From assembly GCA_022496805.1 (NCBI GenBank), contig CM040100.1:27309009-27373008 (forward strand): a stretch of DNA of 64,000 bases, written 5' to 3'. Origin of the DNA: Pohlia nutans. Lineage: Eukaryota; Streptophyta; Bryopsida; Bryales; Mniaceae. Every line of letters begins with the position of its first letter. The first letter of the stretch is position 1. Of the stretch, positions 11,005 through 21,303 are shown one piece after another. The translations under genes were made by a program, and so were the position numbers. Below the pieces are notes generated by a model that worked only from the letters and a program-made list of their open reading frames with translations, was not told where the DNA came from and searched no databases.

Positions 11005-13596
11005 ATGCCTCCACGGAAGGCTGCAATGGAGAGAAACAATGAAGCAGAGGAAACCATACAACAAGATGACCCTGATCCTACCAAGGAATTACTACAATTC
11101 CTAAAGGACCAGATGACTGATTTGGCTGCCAAGAATGACGCCACAAATGCAAAACTGGAAATGTTGAGCATGCAATACCAAGCCCTCCATGGCAACAACA
11201 CAAACGAGGCTGTCCATATGACACCACAAGCCTCGGAAGTACCCATGGAGCCTCTCAGGTCTACCACGCTACCCCAAGAAAATCGCACCGCTGCCACCTC
11301 ACAGAGCGAGGATAGATCTACCAAGTTTCCCAAGATACCTTACCCAGTGTTTGACGAATCTGGTGACCCTGATTGGCATATACGATGATTCAAAGTAATC
11401 ACACGTACCAATGGCATCCTTATTTCCTCAGACTTACAGAACATCTTTGGAACTACCCTCCAAGGAAACCATATCAATTGGTACATAGATTTTGAGACGG
11501 AACACCCTCATGCTAGTTGGGAAGACATGGAGCGAAGTTTCCTTCATAAATTCCGTAAACTCAAGACTAGCTCTGAGATATTACGAGTGTTAGGCAGTAT
11601 TACCCAAGATAGGAACGAACCTGTGGACAAGTTCTATGATAGATTCAAGCAACTAGCGGATAAACTAAGTCAACGACCAGAAGAGGATTACCTGTGTGAG
11701 TGGTTCAAAAAGGGGTTACTACCATGGATACAACAGGGGATTGTCATTAGGGGTGTAAAGACTCTGCATGACATACTCACCGCCGCCAACGACATCAGCA
11801 GAGAGTTAGGAGCGTTGAACAAAACCCAGGCTCCCCTGTTGCCCTTGCCAAACATACGCACTGATGCTAGACCAGCACCAGTGCTCTGTGCAACGTGTGG
11901 AAAAGCTCATAATGGGCGTTGTTGGCTCGCAACCAACACTCCTCGCCCTGACGACAACCGGCGGCCAAGAAACACCACGGCAGCCATGTACGCCGAGGAA
12001 ATTAATGTGGATGCTTTCCAGCCAGGGAGAAATGATGCCTGCTGGGAATGTGGATCCTTACATCACAGGAGGAGTCAGTGCCCAATACTGAGGCAACGTT
12101 GGGCACAGACAAATCCATCTACGGACCCCAACCGACCTTCATCAACTCCCATGGACAACCAAAAAATCCCAGCACCCATCAGAAGGGGTGGAGTGACACT
12201 CACAGAAGTCCATGGCACGGAGACAAATGTCTCTACTATTAGCACTGCCGCGGTGACCACACGGTCCAAGTCCACCCCGGCAGAGCACGTGGTAGAACAT
12301 CGGAAGCCCCTTCCACCAAATCATTAGGAAAGACTACACAAGATAAGAACAGACTTACAAAAGGGACTGGAAATCTCACCGGTGGACCTAGGAATACAAC
12401 AGATGCTGGATGAGACCAATGTCACTATTTCACTATCCAAGCTGTTCAAGTTAAGTCCTGAATTGCAACAATACCTGCAAAGGGCCACCATAACTGACAC
12501 TGCATCAGACCCTGCAGTCATTGAAGTCAATGCCACCACGCTAGACCCTGATGTCGCGGTGATCCATTTACAATTAGGAAAACATGAACTAACCAATGTA
12601 TTGGTTGATGGCGGCTCGGGCGTCAACGTGATGAGCAATCATTTACGGAAACACGTGGGACTGCCCCCTCCAAAAACTGCCAAGTTTATACTCCGAATGG
12701 CTAATGACGATCCAGTAACTCCTTTAGGAATACTAGCCACGGTAGCCATTACCACTCATAGAGTGTCCACGCCGGCCACCTTTGTCATCATTGATATGCC
12801 TGATAGCAGTAATTTCCCGGTAATACTTGGACGACCATGGCTCCGAGACATGAATGCTATCCATGACTGGTCCCGCAACCAGATTCGTATACACCGCCAA
12901 TGAAAAACCGTGGTGATCCCAGTAGACGGATGCATCACGCGTGCAAAAGCCAATCAAATTCGTCACTCAGTAGGGACGAATTGGGTAAAAGGCCTTTCCC
13001 AAGAACAAGAAGCTCTGGTTTTCCATGCCAACCCAGATCTTGTACCATTAGCAGAAATTCATTTGGCTAGTTTGGTCACTAATCCCGAGAAGGTGGACCT
13101 TCCGCCACGATTTTCCAAGGAAATCCGCGAATCGGTTACCGTCAACACCACCCCAGCATCACATGCTCTTCATAAAGAAGTAGTGAATGGATGGACCCAT
13201 GGCGCCAAGGATAGAGTGGAATTGGTAAATCTTGGGACGACAGACGATCCCAAGTACATCAAGATTAACGAGGACGTCCCCGACTCTATTAAACAAGCTG
13301 CTATAGCCTTGTTCCATGAATACCACGACATCTTTGCATGGAGTCACGAGGACCTCAAAGGTATACCACGGACCTTGGCTGAGCATACCATTGACTTGGT
13401 ACCAAATGCTACTCCCGTGCAACAGAGGCGCTACCGGATGAATCCAAACTATGCAACAAGAGTAAAGGCAGAATTGGACAAACTGTTGCAGGCCAAATTC
13501 ATATCTCCGGTGGACTCGGCACCTTGGTTGTCCCCGATGGTGATCATTCCCAAAAAGAATGGAGCATTACGCATTGCATTGACTTTCGCAAACTAA
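11005..13596 (+). pseudogene. gag: gag-protease-RT start of the gypsy element, with stops
   Basis: One reading frame runs from the ATG at 11005 to 13596, broken by in-frame stops at 11386 (TGA after WHIR, probably from an Arg CGA), 12325 (TAG) and 12901 (TGA). It encodes a retrotransposon capsid-type region (11400-11820), a CCHC zinc knuckle (CWECGSLHHRRSQC, from 12040), an aspartic protease with active-site segment LVDGGSGVNVMS (from about 12601), and the first part of the reverse transcriptase (WLSPMVIIPKKNG). Near 13574 one T appears to be missing from a short T run. This shifts translation into the next frame, where the canonical RT sequence (CIDFRKLN) continues. Gag packages the RNA; the protease would process the polyprotein. 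Confidence 0.9.
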
Positions 13597-16284
13597 ACGC
13601 GGCTACCAAGAAAGACCACTATCCATTACCATACATGGAAGAAATCATAGATGAAGTCGCCGGTCATGAAATGTATTCATTTCTAGACTGTTTCTCTGGA
13701 TACTACCAAGTTGCCATGGCAGAACAAGACAAAAACAAAACAGCATTTTCAACCGAGTGGGGACCATACCAGTTTGAGAGAATGCCCTTTGGAGCCAAGA
13801 ACGCACCCGTGACATTCCAAAGAGTGATGGAGTTGATTTTCCGACCATACTTAAAACAGTTCTTCCGAATTTATTTGGACGACGGAACTGTGTATGGACG
13901 GATGAAGGATCACGTGACTCACCTGAGACAAATATTCCACGCCTGCCGAGCCAACGGGGTTAGCCTAAATGCAGACAAATGTATGTTTCTCTTCTTTGCG
14001 GGGGTTATCCTTGGCTATATAGTTTGCAAATACGGCAAGCTACCCGACCCAGCAAAAATCAAGGATATCTTGGACATCACACCTCCAAAGGATCAGAAGG
14101 GAGTACAACGTCTCCTCGGTTTATCCCAGTTCAACAGGATCTACATTGAGAAACTGGCACATATTACTGCGCCCATTATCGCGCTGAACCATGCCAAATA
14201 CACGTACCCCCAAGATTGGACACCCACAGCCCAAGACGCCTTGGACAAAGTCAAGGTGGCATATTCCAATGCACCCATACTCATTGCCCCTGACTGGTCC
14301 AAGCCATTCCATGTACACACAGATGCCTCCAACATTGTTGTGGGAGTCATGTTAGCCCAGAATATAAATGGCAAACATGATCAACCAGTGGCATACGCAA
14401 GTCGCCTCTTGAATCAAGCAGAGCGAAACTATTCCACGACAGAAAGAGAAGCACTGGCCATGATTTACGCTGTCAAAAAATTCCGTCATTATCTTTTGGG
14501 AAATAAGTTTCGTTTTATGGTAGATCATCATAGTCTCTCATATTTAGTAAATCAGCCATTAGTAACGGGAAGAGTAGCTAAATGGATTATGATTCTCTTG
14601 GAATATGACTTTGAGGTAGTATATATCCCAGGTAAACGGCACATAGTTGCTGATTACTTGTCCAGGGACACCAACACCACCGAGGAAGGGATAGATGACT
14701 CATTTAATGAGCCATACATCCAAGCTGCCGCCATGGATGTCCAAGAATGCCAATATTGTTATCGAACCGATTATGACCGTCCCGGTAAAAATCATGACGT
14801 CCAAACTGCCACCATGGATGTCCAAGGAATTAAAGATTGGACGACTGATATCATCCAGTACCTCACGAAAGGTGATGTACCTGCTAACCTCACTGGTACT
14901 AGGAAGATTAGCTTTGTACGCACCACCTTGCCATACATTGTCATCCAAGGACACCTTTACCGCCGAGGTCCTGACCAAGAAACACGATTATGTGTATCCA
15001 CCAAGGAACAGCATGGGATCATAACTCACCTCCATGACGGACCGGCAGGAGGGCACCAAGGCCCGGACACCACCATAAAAAAGATTTTATCCGCGAAGTA
15101 TTGGTGGCCTACGCTCTACAAGGATGTATACGCACATACCAAGAATTGTCATGCCTGCAAAGTATCTACCACGAATTTTCGGTATCAAGGCAAGGTCCCC
15201 CTGAAGTCAACGCCACCGTTAGGACCATTTCAACGTTGGGGACTAGATTTTGTGGGTCCCATCCGATCTGCAACTCGTCAAGGTTATAAATACATCTTGG
15301 TCGCCACGGATTATACTACCAAGTGGGTAGAAGCCAAACCACTCCGCAACAACACCGCGCTAGTCACGGCAACGTTCATATACGACAACATTATCACCCG
15401 TTTTGGGTGTCCGTTGGAGATTGTCTCTGATCAAGGTACTCACTTCATTAACTCAGTCATCGAGGATCTCATGGAAAAGCACATCATCAAACATAGAACT
15501 AGTACAGTATACTATCCGCAAGGCAACGGCCAAGCAGAATCAACAAACAAGACACTAATCAACATGCTTAGGCGCTTCATCCATGCCAACCAAGCCGACT
15601 GGGACAACTGTCTCCCAGCCGCTCTATGGGCATACCGTGTTGCTACCAAGACAGCCACGCAACTCAGCCCATTTGAGATGGTTTATGGAACCCAACCCCT
15701 ATTACCCACGGAATACATTGTGCCTACGTTTCAATCCATGCAACCAAGAGATTATACGCCACACAGGGTGTTAGCAGCACGAATCCAAGATATTCATCAC
15801 ATGGAAGAGGTCCGATTATTCGCCATGAAGAATATTACGGACAGACAAAAGCTCAGCGCCAAATACTTCCAAGCCTCCCAGCCGGTGCGGACGTTCCAAA
15901 AGGGCGACCAAGTTCTCTGGTGTCCAAAAGATCCAAAAATCAAGCGAACCAAGTTTGAATCTATCTGGCATGGGCCATATTGCGTTCAGTTGGTTCTACC
16001 AAACAACACGGTACTCTTGGTAAACAATGACAACTATGACAAACAGGCAACAATTGTCAACTCGGGCAAGCTCAAACATTACCACTCTGCATCCCCGAAT
16101 GTATCCCCTACCATGACTTTAGGACAATTGCATGAAACCTTGGCAGCCGAGGCAAAAATCACAGCACAGCAATCAGACTCCGAGGACTCCAAGGACTCCA
16201 AGGACACCATTGACAACCAAGCAGACTCCAAGGGTGCTGAGGACAACCTGCACAATCAGGAGGCCATGGGGACAGCCCTAACGC
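13575..16284 (+). pseudogene. pol: pol: reverse transcriptase, RNase H and integrase
   Basis: This frame (open from 13524) carries the rest of pol. Reverse transcriptase motifs include FSGYYQVAM, MPFGAKNAP and the catalytic YLDD near 13873. RNase H follows (HTDAS near 14320; TEREALAMIYAVKKFRHYL). Integrase has an HHCC zinc-binding start (H ... GHQG ... CHAC, about 15030-15165) and a D-D-E core (GLDFVGP near 15243, SDQGTHF near 15429, GNGQAES near 15530). The RT before RNase H before integrase order defines Ty3/gypsy. The segment itself is open, but the upstream frameshift separates it from gag, so this copy cannot make a normal polyprotein. Two near-identical short repeats (AAMDVQ/ATMDVQ) lie in the tether between RNase H and integrase. 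Confidence 0.92.
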
Positions 16285-16808
16285 AGGTCCACGTAAGTCA
16301 CATCCAAGTATTTCTAAACAAACCATGCTACATCCATGGAGACCATGGACATCAGGAACATCAGGGACATCAAGGACATGAGGCAGTCAACATCATTGAT
16401 CCAATCAGCCTCCAAGCAGCCCTTGATCACTTCCAATCGAGTGCGTACCATGGACACCATGAATATTATGATAATTGGACACACAACTTTAATGATCAAT
16501 TCCACATCAATAGGACAGCGCCGCCACATTCCACGCTAGGCTTTCATAAGCCTATATCAGCGGCCAAATTCATCCCCTGGCACTCATGTCATCCCACGCC
16601 ACCGCCACAACTTCAAATTCAGGGCTTATACTCACAGCTCCCTCCCATTTCAGCCACTTGTGCATTTTGCTATTTCGCTCCCCTATCTCTCTCGCTCCGT
16701 CTCATTCCAAGTTTCCAAACTCTCTTCCAAGCTTCCTCCTTCTCAATTACCTACGCCTCTCTTCTATTACACATCACATTTCTAGTATCCTCGGAAATCC
16801 TAGACGCC
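16285..16808 (+). other. Junction between integrase and ORF3 with possible splice signals
   Basis: The frame stays open here, but the translation is low in protein character (many Ser, Pro, Leu and His). A strong donor-like CACGTAAGT lies near 16289-16297. A pyrimidine-rich stretch ending TTTCTAG lies just before 16786, a few bases upstream of the ATG at 16809. The segment may be an intron that yields a subgenomic mRNA for ORF3, as known for env-like ORFs of some plant LTR elements. The alternative is an in-frame linker. Confidence 0.35.
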
Positions 16809-18707
16809 ATGGATGCCGCCCAGGAGCGCAAAGCAATCTTCATTCCGCGCATGGTGCGGGAATGGAAGTGCAAGACGGATGGCGCCTGGCTGACCCGTAC
16901 CAATCTCATTCGATACTGGACGCAGTTGACGGGAACGGTGGACGTCGCACGCTGCGAGGCATTCTTGAAATCCATGGCAGAACGCGATGAAGATGAGCAA
17001 AATCCCTCGGGCGTCGTGGATGGCGTGTTGGTGCAATACTCCCAGCGATACCTCGCACATTTCTTCGGCTGGGATGGCACGGGAGTCACGGAGTGGAATG
17101 CGGGGTGCACCACCCCCAAACCAAATATCGAGGAGGCGGCCAAGGACCTCCAGCCGAAGGCGGACGGCAGGTATGACGTATACGCGCTGGGAAAAGTCAT
17201 GAATGAACCTTGGTTTGCTAGGATGCGTGGTACTCTCAGTCAGATCTGGTTTCTAAATGACTGTGGTAGTATATGGCCGAAGCACCTACTTATTTTGTTG
17301 ATGACCGACCAAGGGGAGAAAATCAACTGGGGAGTTCTCCTAGATGATCACTTCCGTCTCCAGCTGTGTGGACACCGTAGACGACAAGGTTACCAGAGCC
17401 CCATCGGGCCATTCCTTACGCAGTACATTGCTAAATTCCTTGAGTTCCATAGGAAACAAAATCGGCCACCACGTATGGGTACATTCTTGGATGTGCAGAG
17501 GGAGCAGGCACAAGCGGCAGCAACAGCACCCGCCGCAGCACCCGCACCAGCACCACGAGACCCCGCCATCCCGGGACCAAGCAAGAGACCGCGTGACAGT
17601 GACATGCACTCGGGAGGGGGGACCAACCAAGAATGGGGACCTCATGCCACAAAATTTCGCGAGCACACCACGGCGATGATCGCGTGTGTAGAGCAAATGC
17701 TGGGACTTGTGCAATTGACCGAGCAAGACAACACGACGCTCAGGACACAGCGACAGGAGGTAGAAGAACGCACCAAGCGCAAGGCAGCCCAGGCAGTCCA
17801 AGCCACCCAAGCACGCGCCAAAAAAGAATTGGACGAAGCGCATGTGGAATTCCACCACCAATTGAGCGAGGCCAATCAAACCATCGCCAATTTTAGAAAC
17901 CAAGTTGCGAACTTGGAGTTGGAGCTGTCCACGACGCAGGAGCAGGTGGATGCGATCGCCAAGGAGAAGACCTTAGCGACAGAAAGGGCTCAACTCCTGG
18001 AGCAGCAAAATGCTGAAGCCATGGCGAGATGCCGAACCCTAAATGAGGCGCTGGCACAAGGCACCAGCACTCAATCCACGGCGTCCAGGGATGCCGAGGA
18101 GCTCGCACGCCTGCAACAGCTGCGAATAGAAATCGAGAACGCCAAGGAGAATTGGGAGACCAACAAGGTGAATTGGACCCAACAGGCTGCGCGAATCGTG
18201 GCCACCAATGCGTATAGAATTCTTTGGGCGAATCCGCCACATGGAGCAGTCCCGCCCACAGAATTCTTGGAGAAGTGTGTTGATGATGCACTCGTGGATC
18301 TGGACCTCAAGCAATCCGAGCCCAACTGGGAGGGCATGGAGATGGACTTCATGGACATAGATGCAGTGTCCATGACCGCACTTAGCCAGGAGCACAACAC
18401 ACCTCCCAGTGATCAACCACATACAAACCTCCGAGCCCAAGCAATCCCAGAAGAGGTAAGTCCTCTTACCTTATTCCCTGCGTTCCACGAGCAGAGTGAT
18501 TTGGCGGAGCAGGTGCACATTCCGGACGCGCCTATAGACGTGGATGAGACGCCACACCCGTCGCCACGCCTGCCGCCAGTTGTCCCAGCTTTGCCAGGCC
18601 CCGTTGCACCAATAATCCAAGACACGCCAAGTCAGTCCTCTTCCGCGGTACCTGCCAAACCTAAATCTTTCAAGGAACACAAACTTGCACTGAAAAAACT
18701 TGAGTAA
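16809..18707 (+). CDS. Extra ORF (ORF3) in the env-like position, coiled coil
   Basis: The start at 16809 (MDAAQERKAIF) is chosen because sequence upstream lacks protein character, although the frame is open from pol. The ~630-residue product has three parts. The globular N-terminal part (KHLLILLMTDQGEKINWGV) recalls the putative plant transposon protein domain found in Athila-type elements. A Pro/Ala linker and a basic stretch follow (KRPRDSD). From about 17680 to 18200 there is a long heptad-rich coiled coil. The C-terminus is Pro-rich and ends at TAA 18705. No signal peptide or clear membrane segment is seen inside the chosen ORF, so it does not look like a true envelope protein. A donor-like GAGGTAAGT occurs near 18453. 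Its function is unknown. Confidence 0.7.
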   Translation: MDAAQERKAIFIPRMVREWKCKTDGAWLTRTNLIRYWTQLTGTVDVARCEAFLKSMAERDEDEQNPSGVVDGVLVQYSQRYLAHFFGWDGTGVTEWNAGCTTPKPNIEEAAKDLQPKADGRYDVYALGKVMNEPWFARMRGTLSQIWFLNDCGSIWPKHLLILLMTDQGEKINWGVLLDDHFRLQLCGHRRRQGYQSPIGPFLTQYIAKFLEFHRKQNRPPRMGTFLDVQREQAQAAATAPAAAPAPAPRDPAIPGPSKRPRDSDMHSGGGTNQEWGPHATKFREHTTAMIACVEQMLGLVQLTEQDNTTLRTQRQEVEERTKRKAAQAVQATQARAKKELDEAHVEFHHQLSEANQTIANFRNQVANLELELSTTQEQVDAIAKEKTLATERAQLLEQQNAEAMARCRTLNEALAQGTSTQSTASRDAEELARLQQLRIEIENAKENWETNKVNWTQQAARIVATNAYRILWANPPHGAVPPTEFLEKCVDDALVDLDLKQSEPNWEGMEMDFMDIDAVSMTALSQEHNTPPSDQPHTNLRAQAIPEEVSPLTLFPAFHEQSDLAEQVHIPDAPIDVDETPHPSPRLPPVVPALPGPVAPIIQDTPSQSSSAVPAKPKSFKEHKLALKKLE

Positions 18708-18716
18708 GAACATGAC

Positions 18717-19052
18717 ATGGAGGCCGAGATTAGTGATGATAGTGATGGAGATGAGGAGTATGGGTTAGCAATAGACGAGGTCAAGAAATACTTTGCCTCC
18801 AACCCTGACTTAGCAGCCTATTACACTAATCCGGAAGCAGACAATGTTCAGTGCCCTGCTTGTAACAAGCAGTTGGGTAAGACTGTGTTTGATGTGTATC
18901 AGCATGCCAGTACCTCTAAGACTAAGCATGACCTAATACACAGAGGTATTGCTGCAGCCATAGCCGCCCTCTACGGTGACCAAGTACCTCCAAGACGCCA
19001 TGCACACGTACCACGCGAGCAGACTCGTCCCGACCGCCGATCGCGCCAATAA
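18717..19052 (+). CDS. Small zf-XS-like zinc-finger ORF of the gypsy element
   Basis: This 111-residue ORF begins nine bases after the ORF3 stop, in the same frame, so it could also be reached by readthrough. It has an acidic start (SDDSDGDEEYG), then a C2H2-like module: CPAC, a spacer, DVYQHAS, then KH and IHRGIAAAIAALYGD. This spacing and the QHAS signature resemble the zf-XS domain of SGS3, IDN2 and FDM proteins, which act in RNA silencing and RNA-directed DNA methylation. The C-terminus is short and Arg/Pro-rich. The XS domain itself was not seen. Identity rests on pattern recognition of a short domain; another C2H2 type is possible. Confidence 0.5.
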   Translation: MEAEISDDSDGDEEYGLAIDEVKKYFASNPDLAAYYTNPEADNVQCPACNKQLGKTVFDVYQHASTSKTKHDLIHRGIAAAIAALYGDQVPPRRHAHVPREQTRPDRRSRQ

Positions 19053-19078
19053 CAGCAATCCGAGGACGAATTGCACTC

Positions 19079-19095
19079 TGAAACGGAGGGCAAAA
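19079..19095 (+). other. Polypurine tract of the gypsy element
   Basis: A purine-rich run (GAAACGGAGGGCAAAA) lies directly before the 3' LTR, where plus-strand DNA synthesis is primed. One C on each side of AAA/GGG interrupts it, which is common in plant elements. Confidence 0.7.
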
Positions 19096-19997
19096 TGTTA
19101 CCGGACCATTACACGGCTGCCACGGGGGACAAGGAGATAGCAGACGGTGGAACTGGCAGTACTTTGCTTAGATTACGGATCAGGTTAAGTATAAGAGTAG
19201 TATGCGGTAGTGACGAGACACTCTTGGTTTTTTGAGACTTATGAGTATTTCGTTATGCTCTGGTTTTGATGTACCAGGAAGTCATTCTTTGCTTATTCCG
19301 TGTTAAACCTGGATTCTATGGTTATGAGTTTATGCAATACATGGGTTCTTTTCCTTTGTTTAGCATAGTGTTGTGGACTTAGTCTCTATACTGTATAAGT
19401 GGTTCTATTACATCTTGGAATAAACACACATTGACGTCCCCTATCTCTACTGTTCTGTCTTTTTGCTCTTTCTTACACTCCAATGCTCGGAAGGCTAGGA
19501 AACCCTGTTCTCCTTGACAACATTAACACTAACAGCAGTACTTAGATAAAAGGGCCATACTCTAACTACTCATCCTGCCAAGCCGTTCCTGATCGTTGCT
19601 CTGTCGCTCATACGTCCTATCTTTTGTATCTGCAAAATACTCACAATCCTAGGAAACCAAGGATGTCTAGGGACTGACACTCACTTAGTTAGTTACTCAC
19701 GGACTTTCTTCTCTATCTCTTAGCTTTCTCTGACTTTGTCTAACTCGCTAGGAATCCAAGTACACCAAGGAAGTCTAGGACCGTATACCAACGGAGATCC
19801 AGCGTATCAGTTGCACAGATTAAGTGTATACTCTCCTAGGGTACCAAAGTATGACTTGGATCTTGGAATACTAATCACGTCCTAACTTAATCTGACTGCG
19901 TAATGGTTACTCCATCTTCCCTTGTCTTCCTTGCTTAGGCAGCTCTGCTGGCCTAAGACTGGTCTCAGTCATCTCCATACATTTACCCAGACTAACA
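19096..19997 (+). repeat. 3' LTR of the gypsy element
   Basis: 902 bp, TG...CA, nearly identical to the 5' LTR. Differences seen by eye include several transitions in the first 230 bp and a short substitution/indel near 19618-19626. It is followed by the TACAG target duplication. Confidence 0.95.
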
Positions 19998-20045
19998 TAC
20001 AGTTATGCAATACCAGCCTATTTCTAAGACATACTCTTTTTGACC

Positions 20046-20930
20046 CTACAGATCAGGTTGCTCAACACCCATTATTTCCAGGACTCGGATGATTTCATTG
20101 GAGCTGAAGCTGGGGGCATGCATGAAGGTATCTTTCTTTGGATCCATCTTGCACATATACCGGAAAATGTAGTACATGAGTTTGCAATATTTCCAAACCT
20201 TTTTTTTTCCAAGGGTTTCAGATACCATCTTAATGAAATCTGGGCAAGTGCACTCAGGGAAGGCAGCTATAGTAACGTGATAGACACTATCCCGCCCACA
20301 GTCGATTGTTGCAACACAACTATATCCAGGATATGGAATTGCAGTAAGGTTTGTTAAACGACAGCTCGGTATCAGGGCTGCACTCTCCCACTTGTTGCGA
20401 TGATCCATAGTTGGAACATCCGGGTTCCTCCAGATATGCTAATTGTTACGAATCGTTCGATGAGCATCTAGATCTACAGGCGCCTTGAAATGCGATCGTG
20501 GCAAAGGCATGTTTGATCGAAATTGAACTTGACGACTTGGAGATATAGCTCCACGTTGCTCCAACTGAAACCCGGCCTCTTTGAGAGAAAGAACTTCTTG
20601 GCGAGTTAAGTTTGTGCCAATCTTCACAGGCCAAACCAGGGGAATCGTTGGCTAATCCACAACCCAAGACTTTGGTCCCCCTTTAACACAGCGATTGATG
20701 TCATCAAGGCAGAACCAAAATTCACTAGCGGTTAAACGTCTAGTGTGAAAGTCCTTTTTTTGACCTGAATATGTGGGCGCTGGTGTGCCACGCGCTCCCC
20801 TCGAAACTCTTGCATCACAATTTCTTCTTGTTTGGGCTTTGAGAGCTTGACATTTTCGTGCTGATCGATTTGGGAGACGTGCAATATGCCACTTCGAAGG
20901 GTCACACTCCGATTCAGCAGTTGTAGGTTA
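20046..20930 (-). pseudogene. Truncated transposase of copy 2 (C-terminal part)
   Basis: Reading from about 20930 down to 20046, the translation matches the C-terminal third of the copy 1 transposase block by block (KWHIARL; EFWFCLDDINRCV; VKIGTNLTRQEVLSLKEAGF; then the SWIM-type finger with ECTCPDF and KYCKLMYYIF, ending MHAPSF). The GCM-like finger and the whole DDE core are missing, so the 5' part was deleted. Stops interrupt the frame near 20653-20655 (TAG) and at 20439-20441 (TAA). In the SWIM finger the expected His after the third Cys position reads Leu (CKL), against KHI in copy 1, so metal binding may already have been altered. It lies tail-in towards the left terminal repeat, as in copy 1. 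Confidence 0.8.
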
Positions 20931-21303
20931 AGCAGCAGAGCAGGCGGAAATGTTGAGGAAGCTGAAGTACTGAGGGTTTTTTAGTGTAGAAGTCAGACCT
21001 CTATAGTTCACAACTGTAGGTTATAGAACGGAGCAGGTGGCGTGGTTCCGAATGCTGTAGTTGTAGTGGATATTTGTGTAGACGTTTCACTTACAGCTGC
21101 GCCCTTTGGATCTGAGAGATGGATTCTCACATGTGTAGAGATTGCCAGTATGGAGCTCATTTTTGAAATTTGTATCGTTTCCGTAGGAAAATAGGGGATG
21201 TATATTATGTATGTGGCAGGTTTTGGAAGCTGGCATGTTATATTATATCCGCGTTTTTTGACATTGCGTCTATCTTAAAATGTTTTGTTAATAAAAATAG
21301 GCA
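20931..21303. other. Divergent intergenic remnant of copy 2
   Basis: About 370 bp between the truncated transposase and the first recognisable exon of the ParB-like gene. It includes two similar segments with TTGTAGGTTA...GCAGAGCAGG (about 20920-20960 and 21010-21040) that resemble the AGCAG repeats of the element ends. No coding sequence comparable to exon 1 of copy 1 was found, so the deletion probably removed it together with the transposase 5' half. Confidence 0.45.

Larger units (their letters stand above)
10026..19997 (+). mobile_element. Ty3/gypsy LTR retrotransposon with extra 3' ORFs
   Basis: A complete element of about 10 kb is flanked by the 5-bp duplication TACAG (10021-10025 and 19998-20002). 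The LTRs are 901 and 902 bp, begin TG and end CA, and differ at about ten positions by eye (roughly 1%), so the insertion is fairly young. The order is gag, protease, reverse transcriptase, RNase H, integrase, extra ORF, zf-XS-like ORF. No chromodomain was seen after integrase, which argues against a chromovirus and towards a Tat/Athila-like branch. Three in-frame stops and one frameshift in gag-RT make this copy defective. Confidence 0.95.
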
